DNA from: Erythrobacter sp.
GTDB taxonomy: Bacteria > Pseudomonadota > Alphaproteobacteria > Sphingomonadales > Sphingomonadaceae
DNA: 64,000 nt
Reading direction: 5' to 3'
Assembly (NCBI GenBank): GCA_030148605.1
Contig: JASBTD010000015.1
Coordinates: forward strand, 1 to 64,000
This document shows positions 8,821 to 17,700 of this stretch, in pieces (position 1 is the first letter of the stretch; each line of letters begins with the position of its first letter). The notes beneath the pieces were generated by a model, which saw nothing but the letters and a program-made list of their open reading frames with translations, was not told the origin of the DNA and ran no database searches. The position numbers and the translations under genes were made by a program.

Positions 8821-11175
8821 CTAGAGCGGATTCCCGTCCTGATCGCGGAAGATCTCGCGCCGACCGACATGGTTGGCTGGGCCGACCAGCCCTTCGCTTT
8901 CCATCCGCTCGATCCATTTGGCCGCAGTGTTGTAGCCAACGCCCATCTGACGCTGCAGCCATGAGCCCGATGCCTTCTGGTTTTCGATCACGATCTGGCA
9001 GGCTTGGCGATATTTACGCTCTTCCGGACTGTCTGACGCGGTCAGCTCGTCTTCGAAGCTCAGGCCGCCGCCATCCTCCGGCTCTTCCGTTACAGCGTCG
9101 ACATATTCGGGCTTGCCCTGGCTGCGCCAGAAGTCTGCCACGCGTTCGACTTCATCATCGCCAACGAACGGCCCGTGCACGCGGATCAGCGCGCCGGTGT
9201 TGGGTTTGTAGAGCATGTCGCCCTTGCCCAGCAGTTGTTCGGCCCCTTGCTCGCCTAGGATGGTGCGGCTGTCGATCCGGCTCGTTACCTTGAAGCTGAT
9301 CCGGGTCGGCAAGTTGGCCTTGATCACCCCGGTGATGACATCGACCGAGGGGCGCTGTGTCGCCATGATCAGGTGGATGCCCGCCGCGCGCGACTTCTGG
9401 CTCAGCCGCTGGATCAGCACTTCGATTTCCTTGCCAACCGTGACCATCAGATCCGCCAGTTCGTCGACGATCAGCACGATCTGCGGCAGCGGTTCGTAAT
9501 CGAGCTGTTCTTCCTCGAACAATTCCTCGCCGGTTTCAGGATCGAAGCCGGTCTGAACGCGTCTGCCGAGTGGCTTGCCCTTGGCGGCTGCTGCGCGAAC
9601 CTTTTCATTGAACGAGTTGATATTGCGCGAATTGACCGACGACATCATGCGATAGCGGCGCTCCATCTCTTCAACCGCCCATTTGAGCGCGCGGACCGAT
9701 TTATGCGGTTCGGTGACAACCTGGCTGAGCAGATGCGGGATATCGTCATAGCTCTTGAGCTCAAGCACCTTGGGATCGATCAGGATCAGGCGGCATTCGG
9801 CTGGAGTGAAGCGATAGAGCAGGCTCAGCAGGATCGCGTTGAGGCCGACCGACTTGCCTGAGCCGGTGGTGCCCGCGACCAGCAAGTGCGGCATCGCGGC
9901 CAAATCAGCCACGATCGGTTCGCCTGCGATATCCTTGCCCAGAATGATCGGCAGGTTGCCTTTCGCTTCGGCAAAGGCTGCGCACGCGGCCAGTTCTTTG
10001 AAGCTGACCATTTGCCGCTCGGCATTGGGCAGCTCGATCCCCATCACAGTCTTGCCCGGTATCGGCGATACGCGCGCGCTTATCGCGCTCATGTTGCGCG
10101 CGATATCTTCGGCAAGGCCCACAACACGGCTGGCCTTGATGCCGGGCGCAGGTTCCAGCTCATACATGGTCACCACCGGGCCAGTGCGCACGGCGGTGAT
10201 CTCGCCCTTAACATTGAAATCATCGAGCACGTTTTCCAGCAGACGTGCATTGCGCTCCAGCGCCATCTTGTCGAGCTTGACGCCTTTATCCTCTGGCGGG
10301 TCCGCCAGCAGGTCCAGGCTTGGCAGATCGAAGCTCGCGAACATGTCGCGCTGCTTGGCCTTGGGCATGACTGCTTTCTTGGGCGGTGCAGAGGGATCGG
10401 CAATGGTGGGCGAGCGCCGCGGGGCCGGTTCTGGCCGCGCGTCCGCCTCTGGCTTGCTGGCGCGGCGTGCCTTGCCGCGTTTGAGCGTTTGCGCCGAACT
10501 GTCATCAGTGATCTCGCGCGTACTGCGTTCAGGCAGGAGGTTGCGCACGAAATCGGGCAAGGTCAGCAAGCTGCGCCAGTCGATGGCGAAGACACGCGTG
10601 ACCAAGGCGACCCCGCCGCCAAGGCTCGCGAGCGCAAGCCCCAGCGTGACCCAGCCTGACATGTCCTCGCCGAATCGGCCTGAGACAGCCTCAATCGCAT
10701 TGGCTCCAAGCAATCCGGAGATACCGCCCATCTGTGCGGGCAAAGTTGTGTGCGGGCCTTCGAATGTGAGGGTGAGCACGCTGGAAAGCAGGACCATGGC
10801 GAACAGCAGCATGCCTAGCGGCAGCCACCAGCGCACATTGTCTTCCTCGTCCTCATGCTCGATGCCGTGCCACAGTTTGCGCGCGCTGATATAAAGCAGG
10901 GGTAGAAGCAGCACGGCTGCGATGCCGAAAATGCCAAGCACCTTGTCAGCGGCCCAGGCACCGCTTGCGCCCATCCAGTTGCGAATATCTGTGCCTGACG
11001 CCGCAGTCGATCCGCTGGGATCGGTCTGAGTATAACTGGCCATGGCCAGCCCCAGAAACAGCATGAGCAGGAACAGGCCACCGGCCCCCGCCATCTGCGC
11101 GGCGCGGCGCATCGAACGGCGAAACGCCGCGCGCCAGTCTGTCTGCCCTTTCTTGCGCATTGCCTGTGTGGCCAT
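8821..11175 (-). CDS. ftsK: DNA translocase FtsK
   Basis: FtsK is the septum-anchored DNA pump that clears chromosome dimers and terminus DNA during division. The 784-residue protein has a hydrophobic N-terminal membrane domain (four likely segments within residues 25-190), a short proline/alanine-rich linker, and the RecA-like motor with Walker A AGTTGSGKS (about residues 434-442) and Walker B IVLIVDELADLMV. The C-terminal winged-helix gamma domain (QACQIVIENQKASGSWLQRQ) reads the polar DNA sequences that steer it. The linker is far shorter than in Escherichia coli FtsK, as is usual in alphaproteobacteria. Confidence 0.95.
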   Translation of the reverse strand: MATQAMRKKGQTDWRAAFRRSMRRAAQMAGAGGLFLLMLFLGLAMASYTQTDPSGSTAASGTDIRNWMGASGAWAADKVLGIFGIAAVLLLPLLYISARKLWHGIEHEDEEDNVRWWLPLGMLLFAMVLLSSVLTLTFEGPHTTLPAQMGGISGLLGANAIEAVSGRFGEDMSGWVTLGLALASLGGGVALVTRVFAIDWRSLLTLPDFVRNLLPERSTREITDDSSAQTLKRGKARRASKPEADARPEPAPRRSPTIADPSAPPKKAVMPKAKQRDMFASFDLPSLDLLADPPEDKGVKLDKMALERNARLLENVLDDFNVKGEITAVRTGPVVTMYELEPAPGIKASRVVGLAEDIARNMSAISARVSPIPGKTVMGIELPNAERQMVSFKELAACAAFAEAKGNLPIILGKDIAGEPIVADLAAMPHLLVAGTTGSGKSVGLNAILLSLLYRFTPAECRLILIDPKVLELKSYDDIPHLLSQVVTEPHKSVRALKWAVEEMERRYRMMSSVNSRNINSFNEKVRAAAAKGKPLGRRVQTGFDPETGEELFEEEQLDYEPLPQIVLIVDELADLMVTVGKEIEVLIQRLSQKSRAAGIHLIMATQRPSVDVITGVIKANLPTRISFKVTSRIDSRTILGEQGAEQLLGKGDMLYKPNTGALIRVHGPFVGDDEVERVADFWRSQGKPEYVDAVTEEPEDGGGLSFEDELTASDSPEERKYRQACQIVIENQKASGSWLQRQMGVGYNTAAKWIERMESEGLVGPANHVGRREIFRDQDGNPL

Positions 11176-11254
11176 GATCGATCCCTCACGCGTGAGAACA
11201 CACCATGAATCTTCATGGACTCCCGGTCAAGCGGCGTGAGGCAGAGAGAGTGCT

Positions 11255-11791
11255 TTAAGAGAGGCCGTCAATCGCGGCCCAGCGCGGCCATTGGAGGCGA
11301 TCTGCGCTGCGTTGGTTCATTCCGCCCAGCGCAATCACTGGCATTCGGGCGCGCCGGGCGAGCATCTTGAACCTATTTGGCCCAAGAAATCCCGCTCCCG
11401 GATGCGAATTGGTTGCAAACGCGGGAGACAGCATCACCGCATCGGCCCCGGCACGGTTAGCTTCGCCAATCTCGCGCAGGTTGTGGGCCGTGGCGATCGC
11501 CAGCATGTCACAGCGTGTGGGATAAAGCGCGCGTGGTGCGCCGTAGATACCGTCTGCACCCCATTCGCGTGCAGTCATCGCGCTGTCGGCCAGAATCACG
11601 ATATGATCGCTGGCTCTGCAAATGCGCTTCAAGGCCTGAAACCGCGTCCAGCGTGCGGGATCATCCAGATGATAGTGGCGATAGACAAAGCCCGATCCGC
11701 GCGGCAGTCGCGCCAGTGCCTCTTCCAGCACAGCTTCATTGCGCTCATCGGAGAGCAGCCAAAGCTCGGGAAGGGGCTGGAACTGCGCCAT
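11255..11791 (-). CDS. Thiamine phosphate synthase-like protein (ThiE/TenI family)
   Basis: This 178-residue TIM-barrel protein of the ThiE/TenI family includes PELWLLSDERNE, HIVILADSAMTAREWGADGI, GADAVMLSPAFATNSHPGAG and MPVIALGGMN, the last two being the phosphate-binding end of the barrel. ThiE joins the thiazole and pyrimidine halves of thiamine; TenI-like relatives instead aromatise the thiazole. It is shorter than a typical ThiE, so the exact reaction is open. I placed the start at ATG 11791 because the family fold begins there; longer frames would run into the divergent yggS gene. Other thi genes are not nearby. Confidence 0.7.
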   Translation of the reverse strand: MAQFQPLPELWLLSDERNEAVLEEALARLPRGSGFVYRHYHLDDPARWTRFQALKRICRASDHIVILADSAMTAREWGADGIYGAPRALYPTRCDMLAIATAHNLREIGEANRAGADAVMLSPAFATNSHPGAGFLGPNRFKMLARRARMPVIALGGMNQRSADRLQWPRWAAIDGLS

Positions 11792-11813
11792 GGTCACGCT
11801 ATAGCGCGCCGTG

Positions 11814-12479
11814 ATGGCAAATGAAGCAGCAACACGGCTGAAAGAAGTCCACGCGAATATCGTCAAGGCGTGCAAAGCGTCACGTCGCGAAGCTTCCGAG
11901 GTCACGCTGATTGCAGTCAGCAAGACGCATCCGGCAGATCGGATTGTGCCGTTGCTGGAAGCGGGTCACCGCGTGTTCGGCGAGAACCGCGTGCAGGAAG
12001 CGCAAGAGAAGTGGCCTGCACTGCGCGAAGCCTATCGCGAAGTGGAGCTGCACCTGATCGGCCAGCTCCAGTCGAACAAGGCTGAAGATGCCGTGGCGCT
12101 GTTCGACTGCATCCATGCGCTTGACCGGCCGAGCCTTGTCAAAGCGCTGGCCAAGGCGATGGACAAGGCGGACAAGCGTGTGCCGTGCTTCATCCAGGTC
12201 AATGTGGGCGAGGAAGAGCAAAAGGGCGGCTGTGCGATTACCGATCTGCCCGCTCTGCTCGGCCAAGCACGCGCGGCGGACATTCCGATCGCAGGGTTAA
12301 TGTGCATTCCACCGTTTGACATCGAACCTGCGCCGTTCTTTGCGCTACTGGCGAAGCTTGCACAGGACAACGGCCTATCAGGCCTGAGCATGGGCATGAG
12401 CGGCGATTATGAGTCCGCGGTGATGCTGGGCGCGTCGCATGTTCGTGTTGGCACCGCGCTGTTTGGAGCGCGAAACTAG
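11814..12479 (+). CDS. yggS: YggS-family pyridoxal phosphate homeostasis protein
   Basis: This is a PLP-binding alanine-racemase-fold protein (PROSC/YggS) that buffers free pyridoxal phosphate rather than acting as a racemase. The PLP lysine is in TLIAVSKTHPADRI (about residue 35). Family signatures GENRVQEAQEKWP, HLIGQLQSNKA and the C-terminal SMGMSGDYESAVMLGASHVRVGTALFG are all present. Its 221 residues match the family length. GTG 11811 is an alternative start three bases upstream. It diverges from the ThiE-like gene with only 22 bp between starts, so their promoters must overlap the coding regions. Confidence 0.93.
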   Translation: MANEAATRLKEVHANIVKACKASRREASEVTLIAVSKTHPADRIVPLLEAGHRVFGENRVQEAQEKWPALREAYREVELHLIGQLQSNKAEDAVALFDCIHALDRPSLVKALAKAMDKADKRVPCFIQVNVGEEEQKGGCAITDLPALLGQARAADIPIAGLMCIPPFDIEPAPFFALLAKLAQDNGLSGLSMGMSGDYESAVMLGASHVRVGTALFGARN

Positions 12480-12491
12480 CCGGACACGTGT

Positions 12492-12519
12492 AAAGGGCGC
12501 CCCAAGCGGAGCGCCCTTT
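12492..12519. terminator. Bidirectional terminator between yggS and the TonB receptor gene
   Basis: A perfect 9-bp inverted repeat, AAAGGGCGC (12492-12500) and GCGCCCTTT (12511-12519), has A and T ends on both sides and lies between two convergent genes. It can serve both strands. Confidence 0.8.
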
Positions 12520-12544
12520 CCAAGTTTCAACTGCGTGCGCCAGT

Positions 12545-14854
12545 TTAGAATTCGAACTGAACTTCCATGCCGACCTGGCGACCCTTGCTGAGCGGCGAGA
12601 GCGTGCCAGCAGCCGGATAGGGATCAAACGGACGGTTCACACCATTGCTCAGCGGACCACCGAACGGCAGCTGTGTGTCGCCTCCGGCCTGCACCTGATC
12701 GAGCAGGTTACGGCCATAGACCGACAGGCTAAATCCATCGATCGGGGTTTCCCAAGTGATGTTGGCATCTAGGTTGTCGGCTTGCTGGATCCAGCCGAAA
12801 TTGTTGTCGGTATAAGCGAATTCATCGCGGAACTGGTAGTTCACGCGGCTGACGATTGCGCCTCTGTCGAGCAGCAACTCGTGGATCAGGCCGACGCCCC
12901 AGGTTACTTCGGGCACGCGCGGCAAGCGCAGGGCTGAGTCCGCATCGTCGATCACGCCATCGCTCGAGATGTCGAAACGCACCTCTTCATAGCTGTCATC
13001 GATGATACCAAGGTTTGCAGTGAAGATCAGCGAATCCGAAAGGCGGGCACGGCCTTCGGCTTCGAAGCCGAGAATTTCTGCGTCCGCCGTGTTGAGGATG
13101 AACTGGCTGACACCGGCAGTCGGTGAGCTCTGGTTCACTTCGCGCTGCATGTCATCGATCTGGGTCAGGTAAACCGCAGCGTTGAGCGTGAACGAACCAT
13201 CTGCAGTCTGGAACTTGCCGCCGATCTCGTAATTGTCGACCTTTTCTTCATCGAAGCCAAAGTTGCCGCCGGTCGCCGGAACAACCACGGTCTCGAACAC
13301 GGTCGCATTGGTGATGCGGAAGTTATAGCCGCCTGAACGATAACCGCGGGTCCAATGCGCGTAGATCTGGCTGTCAGCGAATTCGTACTGGAAACCAAGC
13401 TTTGGCGACCAGTTGGTCCAGCTGCGGCCGTCCTCGAAACCGTTGTTCTCGGTGGGGATAAATGGATTGGTTCCGCTGGTCGGGCAAGTGCCGTCGACCA
13501 CCGAACATTCCGGACGAGGGCGGATATAGGTGACGCCTGCGTTCTTCTCCTCGCGGCTCCAGCGGATCCCGGCGATGACCGAGAAGGCATCAGTGAGATA
13601 ATACTGACCGGCGGCAAATGCGCCGAGCACTTCATGATCTTGCGAACCGCCTCCAAAGAAAGTCAGCGAGCTCAGCGGAGGCAGATCGCGAACTTCGGTA
13701 TAGGCGATTGACTGGTCGAAATAGAAACCACCAATTGTAAGGTCAAATTTGTCGGTAGAGATGGCGTAGCGGATTTCGTTCGAGATCTGATCCTGCTCGG
13801 TTTCCGTGTTTGAGTGGAAGCCGAATATTGGCAGGCTGTCGATGTCGCCCAGCGTAGTTGCCGAATAGTCACGATAGCCGAAGATATTGGTCAGCGTACC
13901 CGGGCCGATATCTAGCTCGGCGGTTAGCGAGCCGGTCCAGATCTCGTTGTCGTAATTGCCGCGCTCATCAATCGACAAGTCGAAAGTGTCGCGCTCGAAC
14001 AACCCGCGGTTCTGGCCGGACGGGCCATCGCCATCGCTGGTAAAATAGTCGAGCTTGCCGGTCAGAGTTAGGTCACCAAAGCGCCCTTCCAATGCGCCGC
14101 GCAGGATCTTGGTCTCGGCCTTGCCATGATTGGAACCGTCAAACAGGTTGGTGAAGTAACCTTCGTCCTTATTGTAATACGCGCCCAGCTTGAACAGCAG
14201 AGTGTCTTCCACCAGCGGTCCGGAGATAACACCGCTGACGGTGTAGTTTGCGCCGCCGCGGCCACCATCTACAAACGGGCCATCCACTGCCGCGCGAAAT
14301 TTGCCGGTCAAATAGTCGGTCGGGTTTCCGGTATTGATCAGCACTGCACCGCCGGTGGTATTGCGCCCGAACAAGATGCCTTGCGGGCCGCGCAGGATTT
14401 CCACGCTTTCAAGGTCGAACAGGTCGAAAACGACGCCGCCATTGAAACCCAGATAGACGCCGTCAACAAACACACCGACGGTTGGATCAATCGAAGGGAT
14501 CGAACTGTTGATGCCAAGGCCGCGGATCGAGAAATTTGCGGTGCCGCGGCTGGTGCCGACCTGGTCGAGTGAAACGTTGGGTGCCGAATAGGTCAGACCC
14601 TGCACGTCGCGCACCTTCAGCGCTTCGAGACTGTCGGCGTTGAAAGCCGTCACAGCCAGTGGCACGTCCTGCACGTCTTCGGCGTTCTGTGTCTTGGTGC
14701 CGGTGACAACGATGACATTGGTCGCATCGGCAATACTGGTGCGGCTTGGCGCGGTGTCTTCTTCTGCGTCCTGCGCCAGGGCAGCGGCGGGCACCATGGC
14801 CATACCGGCACCGAGCAGGGCGATTGTCTTGAGCGAAGTGGAAACAGAATTCAC
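12545..14854 (-). CDS. TonB-dependent outer-membrane receptor
   Basis: This is an outer-membrane active-uptake receptor of 769 residues. It has a signal peptide (ending AAALAQ), a TonB-box-like segment NVIVVTGTK, a plug domain (VPLAVTAFNADSLEAL, SIRGLGINS, GVFVDGVYLG, ESVEILRGPQGILFGRNTTGG) and a barrel ending in GMEVQFEF*, with the terminal phenylalanine typical of outer-membrane proteins. The start is GTG 14854 with AGGAGAG upstream. The plug style is that of the large sphingomonad receptor family, many of which take up complex organic ligands; the ligand here cannot be told. No TonB/ExbBD or dedicated regulator is adjacent. Confidence 0.92.
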   Translation of the reverse strand: MNSVSTSLKTIALLGAGMAMVPAAALAQDAEEDTAPSRTSIADATNVIVVTGTKTQNAEDVQDVPLAVTAFNADSLEALKVRDVQGLTYSAPNVSLDQVGTSRGTANFSIRGLGINSSIPSIDPTVGVFVDGVYLGFNGGVVFDLFDLESVEILRGPQGILFGRNTTGGAVLINTGNPTDYLTGKFRAAVDGPFVDGGRGGANYTVSGVISGPLVEDTLLFKLGAYYNKDEGYFTNLFDGSNHGKAETKILRGALEGRFGDLTLTGKLDYFTSDGDGPSGQNRGLFERDTFDLSIDERGNYDNEIWTGSLTAELDIGPGTLTNIFGYRDYSATTLGDIDSLPIFGFHSNTETEQDQISNEIRYAISTDKFDLTIGGFYFDQSIAYTEVRDLPPLSSLTFFGGGSQDHEVLGAFAAGQYYLTDAFSVIAGIRWSREEKNAGVTYIRPRPECSVVDGTCPTSGTNPFIPTENNGFEDGRSWTNWSPKLGFQYEFADSQIYAHWTRGYRSGGYNFRITNATVFETVVVPATGGNFGFDEEKVDNYEIGGKFQTADGSFTLNAAVYLTQIDDMQREVNQSSPTAGVSQFILNTADAEILGFEAEGRARLSDSLIFTANLGIIDDSYEEVRFDISSDGVIDDADSALRLPRVPEVTWGVGLIHELLLDRGAIVSRVNYQFRDEFAYTDNNFGWIQQADNLDANITWETPIDGFSLSVYGRNLLDQVQAGGDTQLPFGGPLSNGVNRPFDPYPAAGTLSPLSKGRQVGMEVQFEF

Positions 14855-14933
14855 GGGGGGCTCTCCTCTACGTTAGGTGCGCGCCGTCTAGCGGAGCGAC
14901 ATTAAAATGCAACTTACGATAAACGAACTGGTT

Positions 14934-17693
14934 TCAGGCTTCCTCGAGCTGCTTCTGGCGCGTGTCACTCGCGGCGTGGAGCAAGCGCTGTTCGATCTCT
15001 CCCAACCTCTCCTGCGCAGAGATTTTCGATCCGGTCAGATCGGTGACATAGAATGTATCCGCAGCACGCTCGCCATAGGCAGTGATATGGGCTGACTGGA
15101 CCACAAGATTGCTTTCGAACAGCGCGCGGGCGAGCCGGTTAAGCAGAGCCGGACGATCGCGCGCATTGACTTCGATCACTGTGAAACGGTTGGAAGCATT
15201 GTTGTCGAAGGTAACACGCGGAGCCACTTCGAATGCTCCGGCGCGATTAAGCGGCAGCGGGCGAGCGGCCAGTTTGGGCACCAATTCGCCGCGATTGGCC
15301 AGTGCATCGCTGATCGATTTCTTGAGCCGTTCAAACTGCTGCTCTTCGCGGAAAGGCTTACCCACCGGGTCCTGCACCAGGAAATTATCGACCGCATAAC
15401 CGGTGCGCGTGGTGTGAATGCGCGCATCGATGATGTTGGCCCCGGCGAGTGCGATCCCGCCTGCGATGCGGAAGAAAAGGCCCGGGTGGTCAGCGGCGAT
15501 CACACTCACCAGCGTGGCGCCGCGCTCCTCGTCAAATTCGCAATGAATCGAAAGGTGCTCTTCGATCCGGCGTGCGACATCATATTGCACCAGATTGCGC
15601 GCGATCATGTCTTCATGCTCGGCGATCCAGTAGGAATCGTCGAACAGCTTGCCGATATCCTTCATCAGCTGCGCCTTGTCACCCAGCTGCTCCGCCACCG
15701 CCTGTTGCTTGGCTTCGACCCGCTGTTCGCGGCCATGCCTCATATGCCCCAGCCGCAAGCGTTCCTGTGCGGAATCATACAGCTCGCCCAATAGCTGGCC
15801 TTTCCAGCTGTTCCATGTGCCCGGACCAACAGCGCGAATATCAACCGCGGTCAGGATCAGCAGATTGCGCAACCGCTCAAGGCTTTGCACTTCTCCGACG
15901 AAATCCTCGATCGTCTTGGGGTCGGTCAGGTCGCGCTTGAATGCGGTTGCGCTCATCAGCAGATGCTGGCGCACCAGCCATGCAACAAGGTCAGTCTCGT
16001 TCTGGTCGAGCCCGAAGCGCGGGCACAATTCGAGCGCAACTTCCGCGCCCAGCACGGAGTGGTCGCCGCCGCGCCCCTTGGCAATGTCATGCAGCAGGAC
16101 GGCAACGTAAATCGCGCGGCGCGAGTTGATCCGGTGGATCAGGCGGGTGGAACGCGGGTGGTCGGCCTCGAGCTCGCCTTTCTCGATCTTGCTCAGCAGT
16201 CCGATCGCACGGATGGTATGCTCGTCGACAGTATAGTGATGATACATGTCGAACTGCATCTGCGCATTGACCCGCCCGAAATCGGGCACGAAGCGGCCGA
16301 ACACATCCGCCTCGTTCATCCAGCGCAAGACCATCTCCGGGTCGTTGCGCCCGGCAAGCAGTTCCAGAAACAGCGCATTGGCGCGCGGATCTTCGCGTAC
16401 GTCCTGCTTGATCAGGCTGCTGTCGCGGTTGGCCTGACGCATTGTCTCTGGGTGGATCTCGAGATTGTTGGCCTCTGCCAGCTGGAATATCTCGATCAGC
16501 CGGACGGGATCCTTCTTGAACCAGTCATCGCCGGGCGCGGCAATCTTGCCGCCGAACACGCGATATCCCTTGAGCGTGCGCGCTTTCTGGCTCCACCCGG
16601 CAAAAAATCCGGTGCGGGCGCGCTTGGCAGCGAATTCATCGTCCAGATGCGCCAGGAAGACACCCGTCAGGCTGCCGACGCGTTTGGCCTGCAGGAAATA
16701 GAACTGCATGAAGCGCTCTACCGCGCTCTTGCCCGGGCGATCGGCGAAGTTCATCCGCGCGGCAACCTCGCGCTGCAGGTCGAAGGTCAGCCGGTCTTCC
16801 GCGCGCCCGGTGATGATATGCATGTGGCACCGCACCGCCAGCAGGAAGCCTTCGGCGCGGCGAAAGCTGCGATACTCGGTTCTGGTCAACAGGCCGACAT
16901 CAACCAGCTCGCTCGCACTGCGCACGCGGTGGATATACTTGCCGATCCAGTAAAGCGTCTGGAGATCGCGCAGCCCCCCCTTGCCATCCTTGACATTGGG
17001 CTCGACAACATAGCGGCTGTCACCCATGCGCTTGTGCCGGGCATTGCGTTCTTCGAGCTTCTGGCTGAGGAACTGGCGCTCGCTGCCTTTGGCGACTTCG
17101 GCCCAGAAGCGCTGGCTGGCTTCTTCGTAAAGCGGCCGATCACCCCACAGGAAACGCCCTTCGAGCAGCGCTGTGCGGATGGTCAGGTCTTCGCGCGCCA
17201 TGCGCACCATTTCGTCAACCGTGCGGCTCGACTGCCCGACTTTCAAGCCAAGGTCCCACAGGAAATAGAGCATGGCTTCAATCACTTGCTCGCACCACGG
17301 GGCGCGCCGGGTGGGTGTGATGAAGGCGATATCGACATCCGAATGCGGCGCCATCTCCGCCCGGCCGTATCCGCCGACCGCCAATATGCTCAGCCGTTCT
17401 GCGCTGCTGCGATTGGCGACCGGATAGACATGGGTGGTGACATGGTCATGCACCAGGCGAACCAGCTGGTCGATCAGGAAAGACTGCGCGGCTGCACAGT
17501 CATGCCCGGCGGAAGGTTTCTCTTCCAGCCTGCGGGCGACCTCTGCTCTCCCCTGTTCAAGCGCATCGCGCAGCAGGGCGATGACATCGGGCCGCGCAGC
17601 CTCTCGCTTGTCCTCGGCCAATGCGGCGATCGCTTCGGCAAGCTTGCGCCTGTCGATGATCGCGCGCTGGTTGGGGATGCGGTGGTCAGTCAA
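14934..17693 (-). CDS. glnD: Bifunctional PII uridylyltransferase / uridylyl-removing enzyme GlnD
   Basis: GlnD senses glutamine and adds UMP to, or removes it from, PII proteins to set nitrogen metabolism. The 919-residue protein has the nucleotidyltransferase motif VGGYGRAEMAPHSDVDIAF (about residues 106-125), a helical linker, an HD domain (VAVLLHDIAKGRGGDHS, about residue 525) and two C-terminal ACT domains (LVSVIAADHPGLFFRIAGGI and IEVNARDRPALLNRLARALF) that bind glutamine. The only sensible start is TTG 17693, 7 bp after the stop of the acyl-CoA synthetase gene, with no clear ribosome site. This suggests translational coupling to an otherwise unrelated gene. Confidence 0.95.
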   Translation of the reverse strand: MTDHRIPNQRAIIDRRKLAEAIAALAEDKREAARPDVIALLRDALEQGRAEVARRLEEKPSAGHDCAAAQSFLIDQLVRLVHDHVTTHVYPVANRSSAERLSILAVGGYGRAEMAPHSDVDIAFITPTRRAPWCEQVIEAMLYFLWDLGLKVGQSSRTVDEMVRMAREDLTIRTALLEGRFLWGDRPLYEEASQRFWAEVAKGSERQFLSQKLEERNARHKRMGDSRYVVEPNVKDGKGGLRDLQTLYWIGKYIHRVRSASELVDVGLLTRTEYRSFRRAEGFLLAVRCHMHIITGRAEDRLTFDLQREVAARMNFADRPGKSAVERFMQFYFLQAKRVGSLTGVFLAHLDDEFAAKRARTGFFAGWSQKARTLKGYRVFGGKIAAPGDDWFKKDPVRLIEIFQLAEANNLEIHPETMRQANRDSSLIKQDVREDPRANALFLELLAGRNDPEMVLRWMNEADVFGRFVPDFGRVNAQMQFDMYHHYTVDEHTIRAIGLLSKIEKGELEADHPRSTRLIHRINSRRAIYVAVLLHDIAKGRGGDHSVLGAEVALELCPRFGLDQNETDLVAWLVRQHLLMSATAFKRDLTDPKTIEDFVGEVQSLERLRNLLILTAVDIRAVGPGTWNSWKGQLLGELYDSAQERLRLGHMRHGREQRVEAKQQAVAEQLGDKAQLMKDIGKLFDDSYWIAEHEDMIARNLVQYDVARRIEEHLSIHCEFDEERGATLVSVIAADHPGLFFRIAGGIALAGANIIDARIHTTRTGYAVDNFLVQDPVGKPFREEQQFERLKKSISDALANRGELVPKLAARPLPLNRAGAFEVAPRVTFDNNASNRFTVIEVNARDRPALLNRLARALFESNLVVQSAHITAYGERAADTFYVTDLTGSKISAQERLGEIEQRLLHAASDTRQKQLEEA

Positions 17694-17700
17694 GCCGGAA

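Noticed and set aside
9839-10894. 351-codon plus-strand frame opposite ftsK
   Set aside because: Serine/arginine-rich shadow of the FtsK motor and linker.
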